NCBI GenBank assembly: GCA_907163375.1
Contig: CAJQUW010006977.1
Coordinates: forward strand, 1 to 64,000
DNA from: Prostheceraeus crozeri
Lineage: Eukaryota; Platyhelminthes; Polycladida; Euryleptidae
DNA length: 64,000 nucleotides
Direction of reading: 5' to 3'
Below, piece after piece: positions 44,924-53,945 of the stretch. Under the pieces are notes generated by a model, which had not been told where the DNA came from, did not search any database, and worked only from the letters and a program-made list of their open reading frames with translations. The translations under genes were made by a program, and so were the position numbers. Numbering within the stretch: the stretch's first letter is position 1; every line of letters starts with the position of its first letter.

Positions 44924-47900
44924 ATGGTAAGTTGAAAATTTCCTCTCTCATCTCCCTCAAACGTGTAGCTAATAGCATCTTCCTCAATTTCAGGCATCAA
45001 CTTCATCACCAACGCCCTCCCTTCTCGAGGAAAGTTTAGAGTTGTTGAGTCAAGGTAGGTTGTAACAATACACTGAGACTTGAACAGAGATGAAAGAATG
45101 ATTTCTCTTTCAGGTGATACCAGTTCCATCTCGTGCGAGTCCATCTCAACATTGTCGCGGGAATGCGACGATCGGCAATGTGCTGACTGTGGACACATCT
45201 TCACGAGGAAGCGTGATCTCATCCGACACATCAAGCGAGGTGTTTGTAGACCTAAGCCGGCATCAATCTCCGAAGGTAGGGATGATTCTGTTAACGATGT
45301 CTCCTTTTCTTGCGATTTATGCATTCAGTCTTTCGAGACACGTTTTGAACTATCTTCGCACAGACTTCAACATACACACACGAACGATACCTACACCAAC
45401 GGTACCTCCTCTATCCGACTCACTGAGGTGTCCATAAATAATTTAGTGAGGAACTACCAGATGGACTCCTCAGAAACCATTGCTAACTTTGAGGAATGGT
45501 TTCATCAAAATTCATCATTGATAGAAGCGCTCTTCAACAATTTAGACAATTTTAGAATGAAGGCGCTCATCTATCTTAAAATAAAATATGTAAAAATCGA
45601 CCACCATACTGGACAAATAATAGAGAGGTTGGAGTTTCACATACCCTCCTCTCCTGCAACCGAAGTTGTAGACTGTGAGTCTTGGATAAATTTTCATATC
45701 CAAGGGTTAAAATTAAATATAGATAAATTTAACGAGCGTGATAGTGGACTCGTTTTTGATGGTATTGAGACCGCTATGATCAAAATCAGTTTATTAGGAA
45801 ATCATAGTGGTCGAGGCTCCTTTAAACTTCCGAAAAATTTAAGAAATAAAGCAGCAGTCATTTCTGTAGATTGCGAATCGCAATGTTTTAAGTATGCCGT
45901 CCTCTCCATTCTCCACTATAATGATGTGCAGAATAGTCGATACCGCAAGAGTAAGTATCAACAGTGGGAGAATGAATTAAACTTCGATGACTGTAATAGT
46001 GACGATATGAAAATTAAAGATATAGAAAAATTTGAAAAATTGAACAACATCAAAATAGTTCTCCATGTTTGGGAAAAGGGATTGAAGGGTGTGCGCTACA
46101 ACTCGCGTTCGAGTTGTTATGAACGTACAATAAACCTGTTATTAGTAAAACAGGATGATAGTGAGGAATGGCACTACTGTGGTATTCCCAAAATCTCTCG
46201 CTTATACCACCACTTAGAAAACTCTAGTAGAGAGTTATATTACTGCGACAGATGTATTCGCCACTTTAGGAGGAAAACTAAATTTGAAACTCATTACGAA
46301 TGGTGTAAGCGAGGTAAACTGCAAATGGAGCGCATGCCCAAAGATAAGGAGTTTTCATATAGAGAGAATGGTGATGAACTAAGTCCTCTTCGTGTCATCT
46401 ATGCTGACATCGAATGTTATATCGATGATAACATCCATCGACCAGCAGCCATTTCCTGCTATGAAGTATGGCATGATCACTTTAGGGGTAGGCAAAATAA
46501 AATGCGCGTCTGGCAAGGTGAGGATTGTATTTACCAATTCCTACAATTCCTCGAACAGGCTGTAAAATTTCAACAAAAACATGATGGTGAACTCTATCGC
46601 AGATCATTGCATATGACAGCAGATGATCAAGTAAAATTTGATAGTTGCAACGTTTGCCCCAAATGTAGGAAAACATTTGACGATGATAAGATTAAGAAAG
46701 TGCGCGACCATGATCACATCACTGCTAAATTTAGAAACGCACTCTGTTCAAAATGTAATTTTTCGCTGAGGATGAAGCGGCGTACATTACCCGTCATTTT
46801 CCACAATTTCAAGGGCTACGACAGCCATATGATAATAAAAGGAGGTTTAGGTCAAATGAAAGAGTGGAAGCTTGATGTAATAGCGCAAACGAGAGAGAAG
46901 TTTATGGCCATGACAGCAAAAGTGCCTGTCGATAAAACTAAAGAAAATAAGACGGTCTATTTTGATATAAAATTTTTAGATTCCTACCAATTTATGACTG
47001 CATCACTGGCCTCTCTCGTGCAAAATCTAAAGTCTCTTCCACTAACACAAAATCTTAAGAAACAATACCCAAATCTAACCGATGAAGTCATCACACGGAA
47101 AGGAGTCTTTCCATATGCATATTTTGATGCGATTAGTAAACTCGGCGAGACTTCTCTTCCGCCCATAGATAAATTTAAAAATGATTTGACCGGCGCAGAA
47201 TGTAAGACCGAAGATTATGATCATGCACAAGATGCATGGATAAAATTTGACTGCCATACATTTGGTGAATATATGATTGCCTACCTTAAGTTAGATGTAT
47301 TTTTGCTGGCTGATGTATTTCAGGAGTTTCGACGAGTGGCATTAGAAGAAGATAAGTTAGATCCCGTCCACTTTGTCAGTCTACCAGCCATGTCATTTAA
47401 GTCTGCTTTTAAAATGACTGGTGAGACCATTCATCTCTTACAAGATCCAGAGATGTATAATTTATTTGAGCGAGGAATTCGCGGTGGTCTCACATTTGTA
47501 AATAAACATAGGTTAAAATCTGAAACAGTAGGTAATGATCATACCCATCTGAAGTATTATGACCAAAATAATTTGTATGGTAGTTCATTATCCAAACCGC
47601 TACCTCACTCTGAGTTTAGCTGGTTAGATGATAGTGATATTCAACATTTCTCCAACCCTTCTAACATACTAGCAATTCCAGATGAAGGTGATTGGGGATA
47701 TTATTTTGAGATAGATCTAATCTATCCAAATAATATTAAACATAAAACCGTAGATTTTCCACTCGCACCCGAATCAGGTGAAGTGAGCAAAGATATGTTT
47801 TCCGACTTTATGAAACAATTTCATAAAGATTTAGAATCATGTGGACAACCCGACTATAAGCCTTGCCGCAAACTTTTGCTCACTCAATATGATAAAGAAA

Positions 47901-48910
47901 ACTATCTAGTCCACTTTAGCATCTTAAAATTTTATTTAGAAATGGGCATGATTTTAAAAAGAGTTCACCGCATTATTAAATTTAGACAGAAAGCCTTCCT
48001 CAAGCCATATATTGATAGCAACAGCCAGAAACGTGCACTAGCCCAAAATAACTTTGAAAAAGATTTCTATAAATATAAGAACAACAGTCTATTTGGTAAG
48101 ACGATGGAGGATGTTAGAAAGCGCGTAAACTACAAACTAGTTAATGATGATCAAAAGTATCACAAATTGACCTCATCACCTCTATTCATCGATAGAGACA
48201 TAATCGATGAGGATCTTGTAGGTATTAAAATGATAAAATCTGAAGTTGAGTTGTGCAAACCCATCTATATTGGTCAAGCTGTTCTAGATTACTCCAAGCT
48301 TGAAATGTATCAACTCTTCTATAAAATACTAAAACCGTGTCCTCTCGTAAAAGAGGTTCGTTTGTTGGGTGGTGATACAGATAGTTTCTTTTTAGGTATT
48401 ACCACTCAAAAAGATTTAAATTTCAATGAAGTAGGAAAATCTTTAGAAAGATATTTTGATACATCAAATTATCCTGCTGATCATCCACTCTACTCCATCA
48501 AAAATAAGGCAAAACTTGGCTGCTTTAAGGATGAGACAGCAGGGAAGGAAATAGATGAAATGATTCTCCTCCGTCCAAAAATGTATTCTATGAAATTAAA
48601 GGATAGCGACGATAGTATTAAGCGTGCTAAAGGCATATCAAGATCATTGGTCTCTAACATGAAACATAAGAATTTCAGGAAAGCCTATAGAAATAAAAAT
48701 ATAACGTTTGTCAATATGACAATCTTAAAATCTAAGTCGCATGAGATCAAAACTCATACTTTTAGGAAACGGGCGCTTTCAGCATGGGAGGATAAGAGGT
48801 GCTGGTTAGAACACAACATATCTCTTCCACATGGACATCCTGACACAAACATACCACCACCCAAAAGAATTAAACTCACACTACCACATTCAGGAGACGT
48901 CTTAGCATAA
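44924..48910 (+). CDS. Protein-primed family B DNA polymerase
   Basis: Replicates the element by protein priming. Two introns are predicted: exon 1 is only ATG (44,924-44,926), exon 2 is 44,994-45,054, exon 3 is 45,114-48,910; all joins keep frame and give about 1,286 residues. Two C2H2 fingers lie at the start (CADCGHIFTRKRD; CDLCIQSFETRFE), then a domain shared with the protein at 59,062, then an OTU-like segment (VDCESQCFKYAVLSILHY, about residue 260) and another finger. Exonuclease motifs are YADIECY, FHNFKGYDSH and YLKLDVFLLAD; polymerase motifs are YYDQNNLYG, NNSLFGKTMED, LGGDTDSFF and RPKMYSMK. All catalytic residues are present, so it looks functional. Confidence 0.95.
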
Positions 48911-49216
48911 TCATCCTTAACTTAGTATTTTGATGTTGATTTCTGTAGATAAACATTGTTGTTTTATGTATCGCATGAGATTGTTTTTTTCCTTGTGAAT
49001 ATGTGTCCACATCTGTACATTCCCCATGTGATGACTTTTCCACTGAAAGACATTTTTCCTATCCCTGTATATTTCCACCCTTCACGAAGTAAAAAGACTT
49101 TTTGTATATAACAATGTTTATTGAAGTGCGCTCATGTATATATTTTCAGTGGATGTTGTATAAAGTCTATTCCTTCACATTCATGTACATATTTCAATAA
49201 ACATATCACAATGACT
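48911..49216. terminator. Convergent 3' ends with crossed poly(A) signals
   Basis: The plus-strand AATAAA of the polymerase gene is at 49,196-49,201, and the minus-strand AATAAA of the next gene is at 49,122-49,117. The two transcripts should therefore overlap by about 80 bp tail to tail. No gene is in this interval. Confidence 0.55.
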
Positions 49217-50767
49217 TCACTTTGTTTTCCGAAACACTAACGTTATGAGGGATTTAGTATCTTTCACATGGATGCACTCTTGTAAACCATTGGTAATTTT
49301 GATAGCAATAGAGGGTATAGTTTGTTTGACGACGGGATGATAGAAAATAGATTCAAACATCTTCTCGACTATTCCATATGAAGCGTCTTTATCATGAATG
49401 AAATCACGTAAAATGTATTCTTTTTTCTCACCAACAGAAATAGGTAGAATCAAATCACTTTGAATGTAAAGGTGCTGTTCATGTTTATCAAGTGTCATTG
49501 GTGTTTCTATACCAATCGTATGCGCAGCAGCAAACACAGTTTGTAGCATTGAAAAACCAAAGAGTTTTTTCAAATTTTTACTCAATTGACATTGAATGTC
49601 ATCACCCAGTTTCAGAACAACGCGTTGATTTTCAATTGAAAACGAAATGTGGTGTGTCTTTACATCATATTTACTTTTCATCACATGCTTCAACTTCTGT
49701 TGTATATAAGGATTTACTACATGAATGAAGCTTTCAACTGTATGATATAGACGCGGCATTATATTGATAGCAACTTTAGATTCTTCATAAGACTGGTAAA
49801 TTTTCTTGATGCGATCGCCATAGATGTCCACCCACCATTCATCATTAACTGAATCAGCTTTAGTGTGATATTCATGAGAAGCATACACCACACCGCTTCC
49901 AATAATAGGTGTATAATGTCTTACAAAATGACGCAAGGTTGGAGAGAAATAAACTGTAAGTTTGTCATTATATTTCTGAATAACCAACTTATTTTTGTCC
50001 GCCATAATTTTCTCTCCATACTTCTTACCCACAGTCTCATTCCATCGTTTTACTAACTCAATAAGTGATAAAGGTTGAACACCACGCTTTTTCAAAATGA
50101 TGCGTTCTTCGCATTCTACAACATCTTCATCAAATATTTTAAATCTATAATGAAATTTGTTGATTCGATTTGAATAAACTTTTCTAACATTTGCAGTAGC
50201 AATTGACGTTAGATGTAGTCCATGACCAAAACCGAGATGCGGATAGAATTCACTATCCAACCTCAGCGTAAGACCTTTAGTAAAAGAATGAAAGCGGAGG
50301 AACTGTCTCCCACTCCAATGATAGATAGTAAACTCATAAGCTTTCTGATTTTTATTCTTCATGATGGAAGTATTACCACTGTTGAATGCCTTAATAATTT
50401 TCTCATTCCCAAATGGCTCATAAGAATCTGATTTTATCTGAATCCATTCATAGTTCCACTTTCCATCTGATGTTAAATTGTATGGGAACTGAAATGCATT
50501 ATTCATCGTTATTCCATCATGGGTGCGAGGAGTCAATATCATTTCTTCCAAATCATTCACATTCTGAATATTGCTATCATAGCAAATACTAGAAACGCCA
50601 ACCTCCCATTCACCTTCTAAATGCAGTGGGCGATTTAATTCTACTCGATAGTCTGATGGTTTATTTTTGGGAAATTTATTCATAGAAGCATTACTGGGCA
50701 AGTAGATTAGAAACGAGTCCTTATTTTCACTTTCCATATTATTCACATTGGAAAAATATATTAGCAT
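49217..50767 (-). CDS. Large structural-type protein 1
   Basis: About 506-516 residues. After the start comes DSFLIYLPSNASMNKFPKNK, then LNRPLHLEGEWEVGVSSICY. This N-terminal domain ('LPSNAS...F...L..pl.L.G.WEVG') recurs in the next gene and, as I remember it, in other Polinton-like and adintovirus-type elements, where it is usually left unnamed. By its place in the virion gene block it could be a fibre, vertex or minor capsid component; no jelly-roll can be proved by eye. The internal Met 11 (50,737) is as good a start as Met 1. An ATGCAAA motif lies just upstream (50,777-50,771). Confidence 0.7.
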   Translation of the reverse strand: MLIYFSNVNNMESENKDSFLIYLPSNASMNKFPKNKPSDYRVELNRPLHLEGEWEVGVSSICYDSNIQNVNDLEEMILTPRTHDGITMNNAFQFPYNLTSDGKWNYEWIQIKSDSYEPFGNEKIIKAFNSGNTSIMKNKNQKAYEFTIYHWSGRQFLRFHSFTKGLTLRLDSEFYPHLGFGHGLHLTSIATANVRKVYSNRINKFHYRFKIFDEDVVECEERIILKKRGVQPLSLIELVKRWNETVGKKYGEKIMADKNKLVIQKYNDKLTVYFSPTLRHFVRHYTPIIGSGVVYASHEYHTKADSVNDEWWVDIYGDRIKKIYQSYEESKVAINIMPRLYHTVESFIHVVNPYIQQKLKHVMKSKYDVKTHHISFSIENQRVVLKLGDDIQCQLSKNLKKLFGFSMLQTVFAAAHTIGIETPMTLDKHEQHLYIQSDLILPISVGEKKEYILRDFIHDKDASYGIVEKMFESIFYHPVVKQTIPSIAIKITNGLQECIHVKDTKSLITLVFRKTK

Positions 50768-50770
50768 ACG

Positions 50771-50777
50771 TTTGCAT
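50771..50777 (-). promoter_or_regulatory. ATGCAAA late-type motif (structural protein 1)
   Basis: On the minus strand ATGCAAACGT lies about 4-40 bp upstream of the two possible starts of the gene at 49,217-50,767. It is followed by an AATATA stretch. Confidence 0.5.
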
Positions 50778-52195
50778 TAACTCTTCATTCGGAAATGGAG
50801 TGTGATACTTGTCACAGCATCTTTATGAAAAGGAATCAACGCACCAGCATCGTCATAAATGGCAATATCAATTTGTGGGATGTAGTTTGATTTCAGCTTT
50901 GTATAATGCACTTTCTTGAAAGTATGCTCAGATAAAATACTGCAGCTCTTTGGCTGGTATGGTATCATTGCTAGCAATGGAGCTTCAACATCTCCCACAC
51001 GTACATCTTCACCAATATTGGAATATATCTGAAAATAGTTAATACGACGCGATAGCGACATGTCTGCGCTAGCTTTGGTTACAGTACCACTTTTAAAGAT
51101 ATTTTGGTCAAAACCCAAAATGTCCATTAGAGTTTTATCCATAATTAGTTCAATACCTTTTCCACTTATAGTGAGAGACAAAGTACCTTCTTTTTCAGAA
51201 AATGAAATATGTTGCTCATTAATCACTTCATTTAAATAATCTACAACCAATTTAACCGAAGTAATAATGCGAGGCATCAACACTCTTGTTTCATGTAAGA
51301 AACCACCAAAAGGCTCTACACACTTTCTGTATAAAGATACGGCCCATTCTGTATCAAATTGATTTGGCCTTTCACATGGTAAATGTTGCATATCAGATTT
51401 TCCATGAACAGCTGCAGAACGATGTCGTAAGAACTGATGAAAATCTTTTGAACAAACTAATACTAGATCATCATCATTTAATTTGCTTATTGCAATATGA
51501 TTAGATGATTTGATATAAGTCAATGTTGCCACTTGTTTACCATCAACTCGAAGGAGATAATTAAATTTCTTCAATAATGTTTCAGGAGTCATGTTTGTCT
51601 TTCTTGGCTTAATCACAATCTTCTTCACCAACGTCTTCTCATTTCTTGGAATAAGATCTACATAATAAGCTTCCTCTCGATATATTAACTGTTTATGACC
51701 ACTTATGTGGTAATTAACGTTAAAATTATCATAGCTTGTTAAGGCGCTAGCGAGGTAGCCTAAATCATTTCTTAAACTTGGACTTAAACCAACAATCCAA
51801 TCTTTCTCAACTACATGATGTACATAATTATAATCATCATTGTGCGGAGTAAATTGGACAATATGTTTACACGCTTTATTCAAGAAATCATATATAAACT
51901 TTTTACATGATAAGAGATCTTTCTTTGACCACTGTGGAATGTATACTCGGCACCCCTTTTCACATTGATAAGCAGCTGTACGCCTCATATTAATAGTCAT
52001 CACCTCATGATCAAAAGTATAGACACAGTTGCTATAAACAAGTTGAGTGACACCCACTTCCCAATTCCCATTTAGCTGTTGTGCATGATCAATGGGAGTA
52101 GAAAAGAGTGCGGCTCGATTACTAGTAAATCTCTTTGTAGCCGCATTGCTAAGCAAAATATGATAAAACGACATTTTTATATTGCTAATCTGCAA
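50777..52195 (-). CDS. Large structural-type protein 2 (paralogue)
   Basis: About 465-472 residues. Start at Met 8 (52,174) is favoured, because MSFYHILLSNAATKRFTSN aligns with the first residues of its neighbour and a leader motif precedes it. LNGNWEVGVTQLVYSNCVY matches the WEVGV block. Both proteins share spaced blocks such as TSVKLVVDYLNEVI/ESFIHVVNPYIQQ and LGF near the C-terminus, so they are tandem duplicates with much divergence. The stop is 10 bp from the start of the next minus-strand gene. Role inferred as virion surface or vertex; not proven. Confidence 0.7.
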   Translation of the reverse strand: MQISNIKMSFYHILLSNAATKRFTSNRAALFSTPIDHAQQLNGNWEVGVTQLVYSNCVYTFDHEVMTINMRRTAAYQCEKGCRVYIPQWSKKDLLSCKKFIYDFLNKACKHIVQFTPHNDDYNYVHHVVEKDWIVGLSPSLRNDLGYLASALTSYDNFNVNYHISGHKQLIYREEAYYVDLIPRNEKTLVKKIVIKPRKTNMTPETLLKKFNYLLRVDGKQVATLTYIKSSNHIAISKLNDDDLVLVCSKDFHQFLRHRSAAVHGKSDMQHLPCERPNQFDTEWAVSLYRKCVEPFGGFLHETRVLMPRIITSVKLVVDYLNEVINEQHISFSEKEGTLSLTISGKGIELIMDKTLMDILGFDQNIFKSGTVTKASADMSLSRRINYFQIYSNIGEDVRVGDVEAPLLAMIPYQPKSCSILSEHTFKKVHYTKLKSNYIPQIDIAIYDDAGALIPFHKDAVTSITLHFRMKS

Positions 52196-52196
52196 C

Positions 52197-52203
52197 TTTG
52201 CAT
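52197..52203 (-). promoter_or_regulatory. ATGCAAA late-type motif (divergent pair)
   Basis: On the minus strand ATGCAAAGTTGCAGATTAGC precedes the start at 52,174 of structural protein 2. It also lies just in front of the plus-strand PC4-like start at 52,210, so it may serve both genes. Confidence 0.5.
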
Positions 52204-52566
52204 AACATCATGAAGACTTGGATTTTGGACTCTCTACAATATATCAGAGTTGATCGTGATGGAAACGTACATTTCAAAAATTCTCATGGTCATACATCAA
52301 GAGGTATTACATTAACATGGCGACAATTTGTCAACCTCAATGATATCATGAGGGATTTGGAATATTTTGAAACATTAAGATTCATCTCCTTGGGTGATCA
52401 AGTTTGGCTTCAACATTACAGAAATGAAATTCAAATCTACCATTCTCATTCCGCAAACTGTTTCTCATTTCGCAAATACAATTGGGAGAAGTATAGAAGA
52501 TACATACATCGCTCCATCATGACATTTATTCGTCGTGAGTTCATCGCCCTACTATGCAAATCTTAA
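52198..52566 (+). CDS. PC4-like protein 1
   Basis: The start is probably Met 5 at 52,210, matching the paralogue's first residues. One compact domain: ILDSLQYIRVDRDGNVHFKN, then RGITLTWRQFVNLNDIMRDL, a strand pair around GDQVWLQHY, and a basic C-terminus with YNWEKYRRYIHRSI. The 'R(K)GIsL...qw..L...i' core resembles the transcription cofactor PC4/p15, which binds single-stranded DNA and promoters. The match is short and was judged by eye. It is divergent from the minus-strand gene at 52,195 with only a few bases between, so their control regions overlap. Confidence 0.6.
   Translation: MHNIMKTWILDSLQYIRVDRDGNVHFKNSHGHTSRGITLTWRQFVNLNDIMRDLEYFETLRFISLGDQVWLQHYRNEIQIYHSHSANCFSFRKYNWEKYRRYIHRSIMTFIRREFIALLCKS
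52554..52561 (+). promoter_or_regulatory. ATGCAAAT late-type motif (PC4-like 2)
   Basis: ATGCAAAT on the plus strand, 28 bp before the ATG at 52,589, at the extreme 3' end of the first PC4-like gene. Confidence 0.45.
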
Positions 52567-52588
52567 TCAGATATGATTACCACGCACC

Positions 52589-53239
52589 ATGAGTTGGAAA
52601 TTAGATTCCCTACAACGTATTGAAACGGATCATGATCGAAACGTCTATTTCAAAGATTCAACTGGAAATGTGAGAAGAGAGTTTGCTTTATCTTATCGTC
52701 ATTTTCAATCTCTACATCATATCATGAAGGACTTGAAATACTTCTATATGAAAAGACATTCACGTATTGGAAATCGCATCTGGCTGCGCGTCAACAATCG
52801 GCGAATTCAACTCTATCATTCCCAACTTCATACTAACTTCACATTTCATCAAGGTAGTTGGGAAAAGTATAAAAGGAAGGTACATCGCTCAATTTACTCA
52901 TTCTTTCATCATGAAGCGCCATCGCTACACCATCGTCAACATTCTCCGTCGCTTCAGACTCTACACCAAAATCGATCTCACAACATTACGCCAACAGCTT
53001 CCAAACAGCAAGTATTACCCGGGCCGTCCTCAAATGTTAGTGGTGAAGATGAACAATTCACGGAATCTTCAACTCTTCCCAAATGGGACTGTACAGATTC
53101 TCGGCGCCCTTTCTCATTCATCGGCGCAGTCAATGCGCTTAGAGCTACAAAGACTACTACGTCGGATATGGAAGAGGGAGAGGTGTGTGATGTCGAATCT
53201 GACTGTGGACAATATGGTGATCTCTACTCAATTGAGTGA
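52589..53239 (+). CDS. PC4-like protein 2, with overprinted tail
   Basis: Residues 1-110 are a clear paralogue of the gene before it (KLDSLQRIETDHDRNVYFKD; LSYRHFQSLHHIMKDL; GSWEKYKRKVHRSIY). The following about 106 residues are Ser/Thr/His-rich, end in an acidic EEGEVCDVESD stretch, and overlap the TBP-like frame from 52,911. The tail may be a genuinely overlapping product or a chance open frame; the domain itself ends where the TBP-like gene begins. An ATGCAAAT motif (52,554-52,561) is 28 bp upstream of the start. Confidence 0.6.
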   Translation: MSWKLDSLQRIETDHDRNVYFKDSTGNVRREFALSYRHFQSLHHIMKDLKYFYMKRHSRIGNRIWLRVNNRRIQLYHSQLHTNFTFHQGSWEKYKRKVHRSIYSFFHHEAPSLHHRQHSPSLQTLHQNRSHNITPTASKQQVLPGPSSNVSGEDEQFTESSTLPKWDCTDSRRPFSFIGAVNALRATKTTTSDMEEGEVCDVESDCGQYGDLYSIE

Positions 53240-53456
53240 CAGTCTATCATTTTTGAAGATTCGTACCAGCAGTTACAGTTTGTGTTATGAACCCGAACTT
53301 TTTCCTGCAGCTCTCATTAGTTGTTGGTTGCCTGTGCATGTGGCAATCTTTCATAATAGTAAAGTGATCATTACTGGACTAAAATCTCATGAACAAGCAA
53401 ATATGATCCTAGACTATCTCATTGAGTATGTACGTACCCAGCGGATTGTAAAATAA
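52911..53456 (+). CDS. TATA-binding-protein-like protein
   Basis: I choose Met at 52,911; the open frame extends upstream to 52,767 but only as a shadow of the PC4-like gene. It has about 181 residues in two tandem repeats, the length of a TBP core. Repeat 1: VNILRRFRLYTKIDLTTLRQ, KYYPGRPQMLVVKM, LQLFPNGTVQILGALS. Repeat 2: NLTVDNMVISTQLSDSLSFL, CYEPELFPAALISC, VAIFHNSKVIITGLKSHEQA. Repeat 2 closely follows the TBP pattern 'YEPELFPgli...LIF.SGKvvlTGaK'. Of the four DNA-kinking Phe positions of TBP, three are kept (one in repeat 1, both in repeat 2) and one is Pro. It would act in the nucleus in promoter recognition. Confidence 0.8.
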   Translation: MKRHRYTIVNILRRFRLYTKIDLTTLRQQLPNSKYYPGRPQMLVVKMNNSRNLQLFPNGTVQILGALSHSSAQSMRLELQRLLRRIWKRERCVMSNLTVDNMVISTQLSDSLSFLKIRTSSYSLCYEPELFPAALISCWLPVHVAIFHNSKVIITGLKSHEQANMILDYLIEYVRTQRIVK

Positions 53457-53483
53457 AAAACAATTTTTTCCAACATGATGTTT

Positions 53484-53945
53484 TTATTTCAAATCATGAT
53501 AGAACTTACAAATCATTTTTTCATTAGAGGATGGATTACATGAAAAGTTTTGAATAATAGATGCAAATCGAGATACATGTAAACGTTTTAAGATGAAGTA
53601 CAGTACAAAAGCACCACACGTTGATGAAAGTGGATGTTGTAGTATGCGTTCATTTCGCTGATATTGACGCGTATGTTTTCTCAACCACTGCTGTGTTGGT
53701 ATATTTGGAGGTTGAGCAAGAGAGTCAAATAGTTCACCACGTCGGTCTTCTCCAATAAAGATCGCTTTCCAATGCTCACCGCCTAAATTCTGTGAATGAG
53801 TGTTTAGCACAATAAAGATGGGATAGTGATTTACTGCAGGTGGTAAGGTATCGAGTGAATAGACATTATCGAAAGCTTTCAACGTCGCTTCGTCTGCATT
53901 ACGCTGCACTTTAGTCTTAATATCGTCAGCAGTCAACCAACTCAT
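53484..53945 (-). CDS. Adenain-like cysteine protease
   Basis: Matures virion proteins in Polintons and adenoviruses. 153 residues, short for adenain but complete in motifs: His58 in GGEHWKAIFI, acid in GELFDSLAQPP (Glu71/Asp74), Gln103 in ERILQHP for the oxyanion hole, and Cys110 in SSTCGAFVLYF. It is first in order after the major capsid gene: its ATG at 53,945 overlaps the last base of that gene's stop codon, typical of a compact late block. Poly(A) signals of this gene and the TBP-like gene face each other around 53,455-53,490. Confidence 0.9.
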   Translation of the reverse strand: MSWLTADDIKTKVQRNADEATLKAFDNVYSLDTLPPAVNHYPIFIVLNTHSQNLGGEHWKAIFIGEDRRGELFDSLAQPPNIPTQQWLRKHTRQYQRNERILQHPLSSTCGAFVLYFILKRLHVSRFASIIQNFSCNPSSNEKMICKFYHDLK

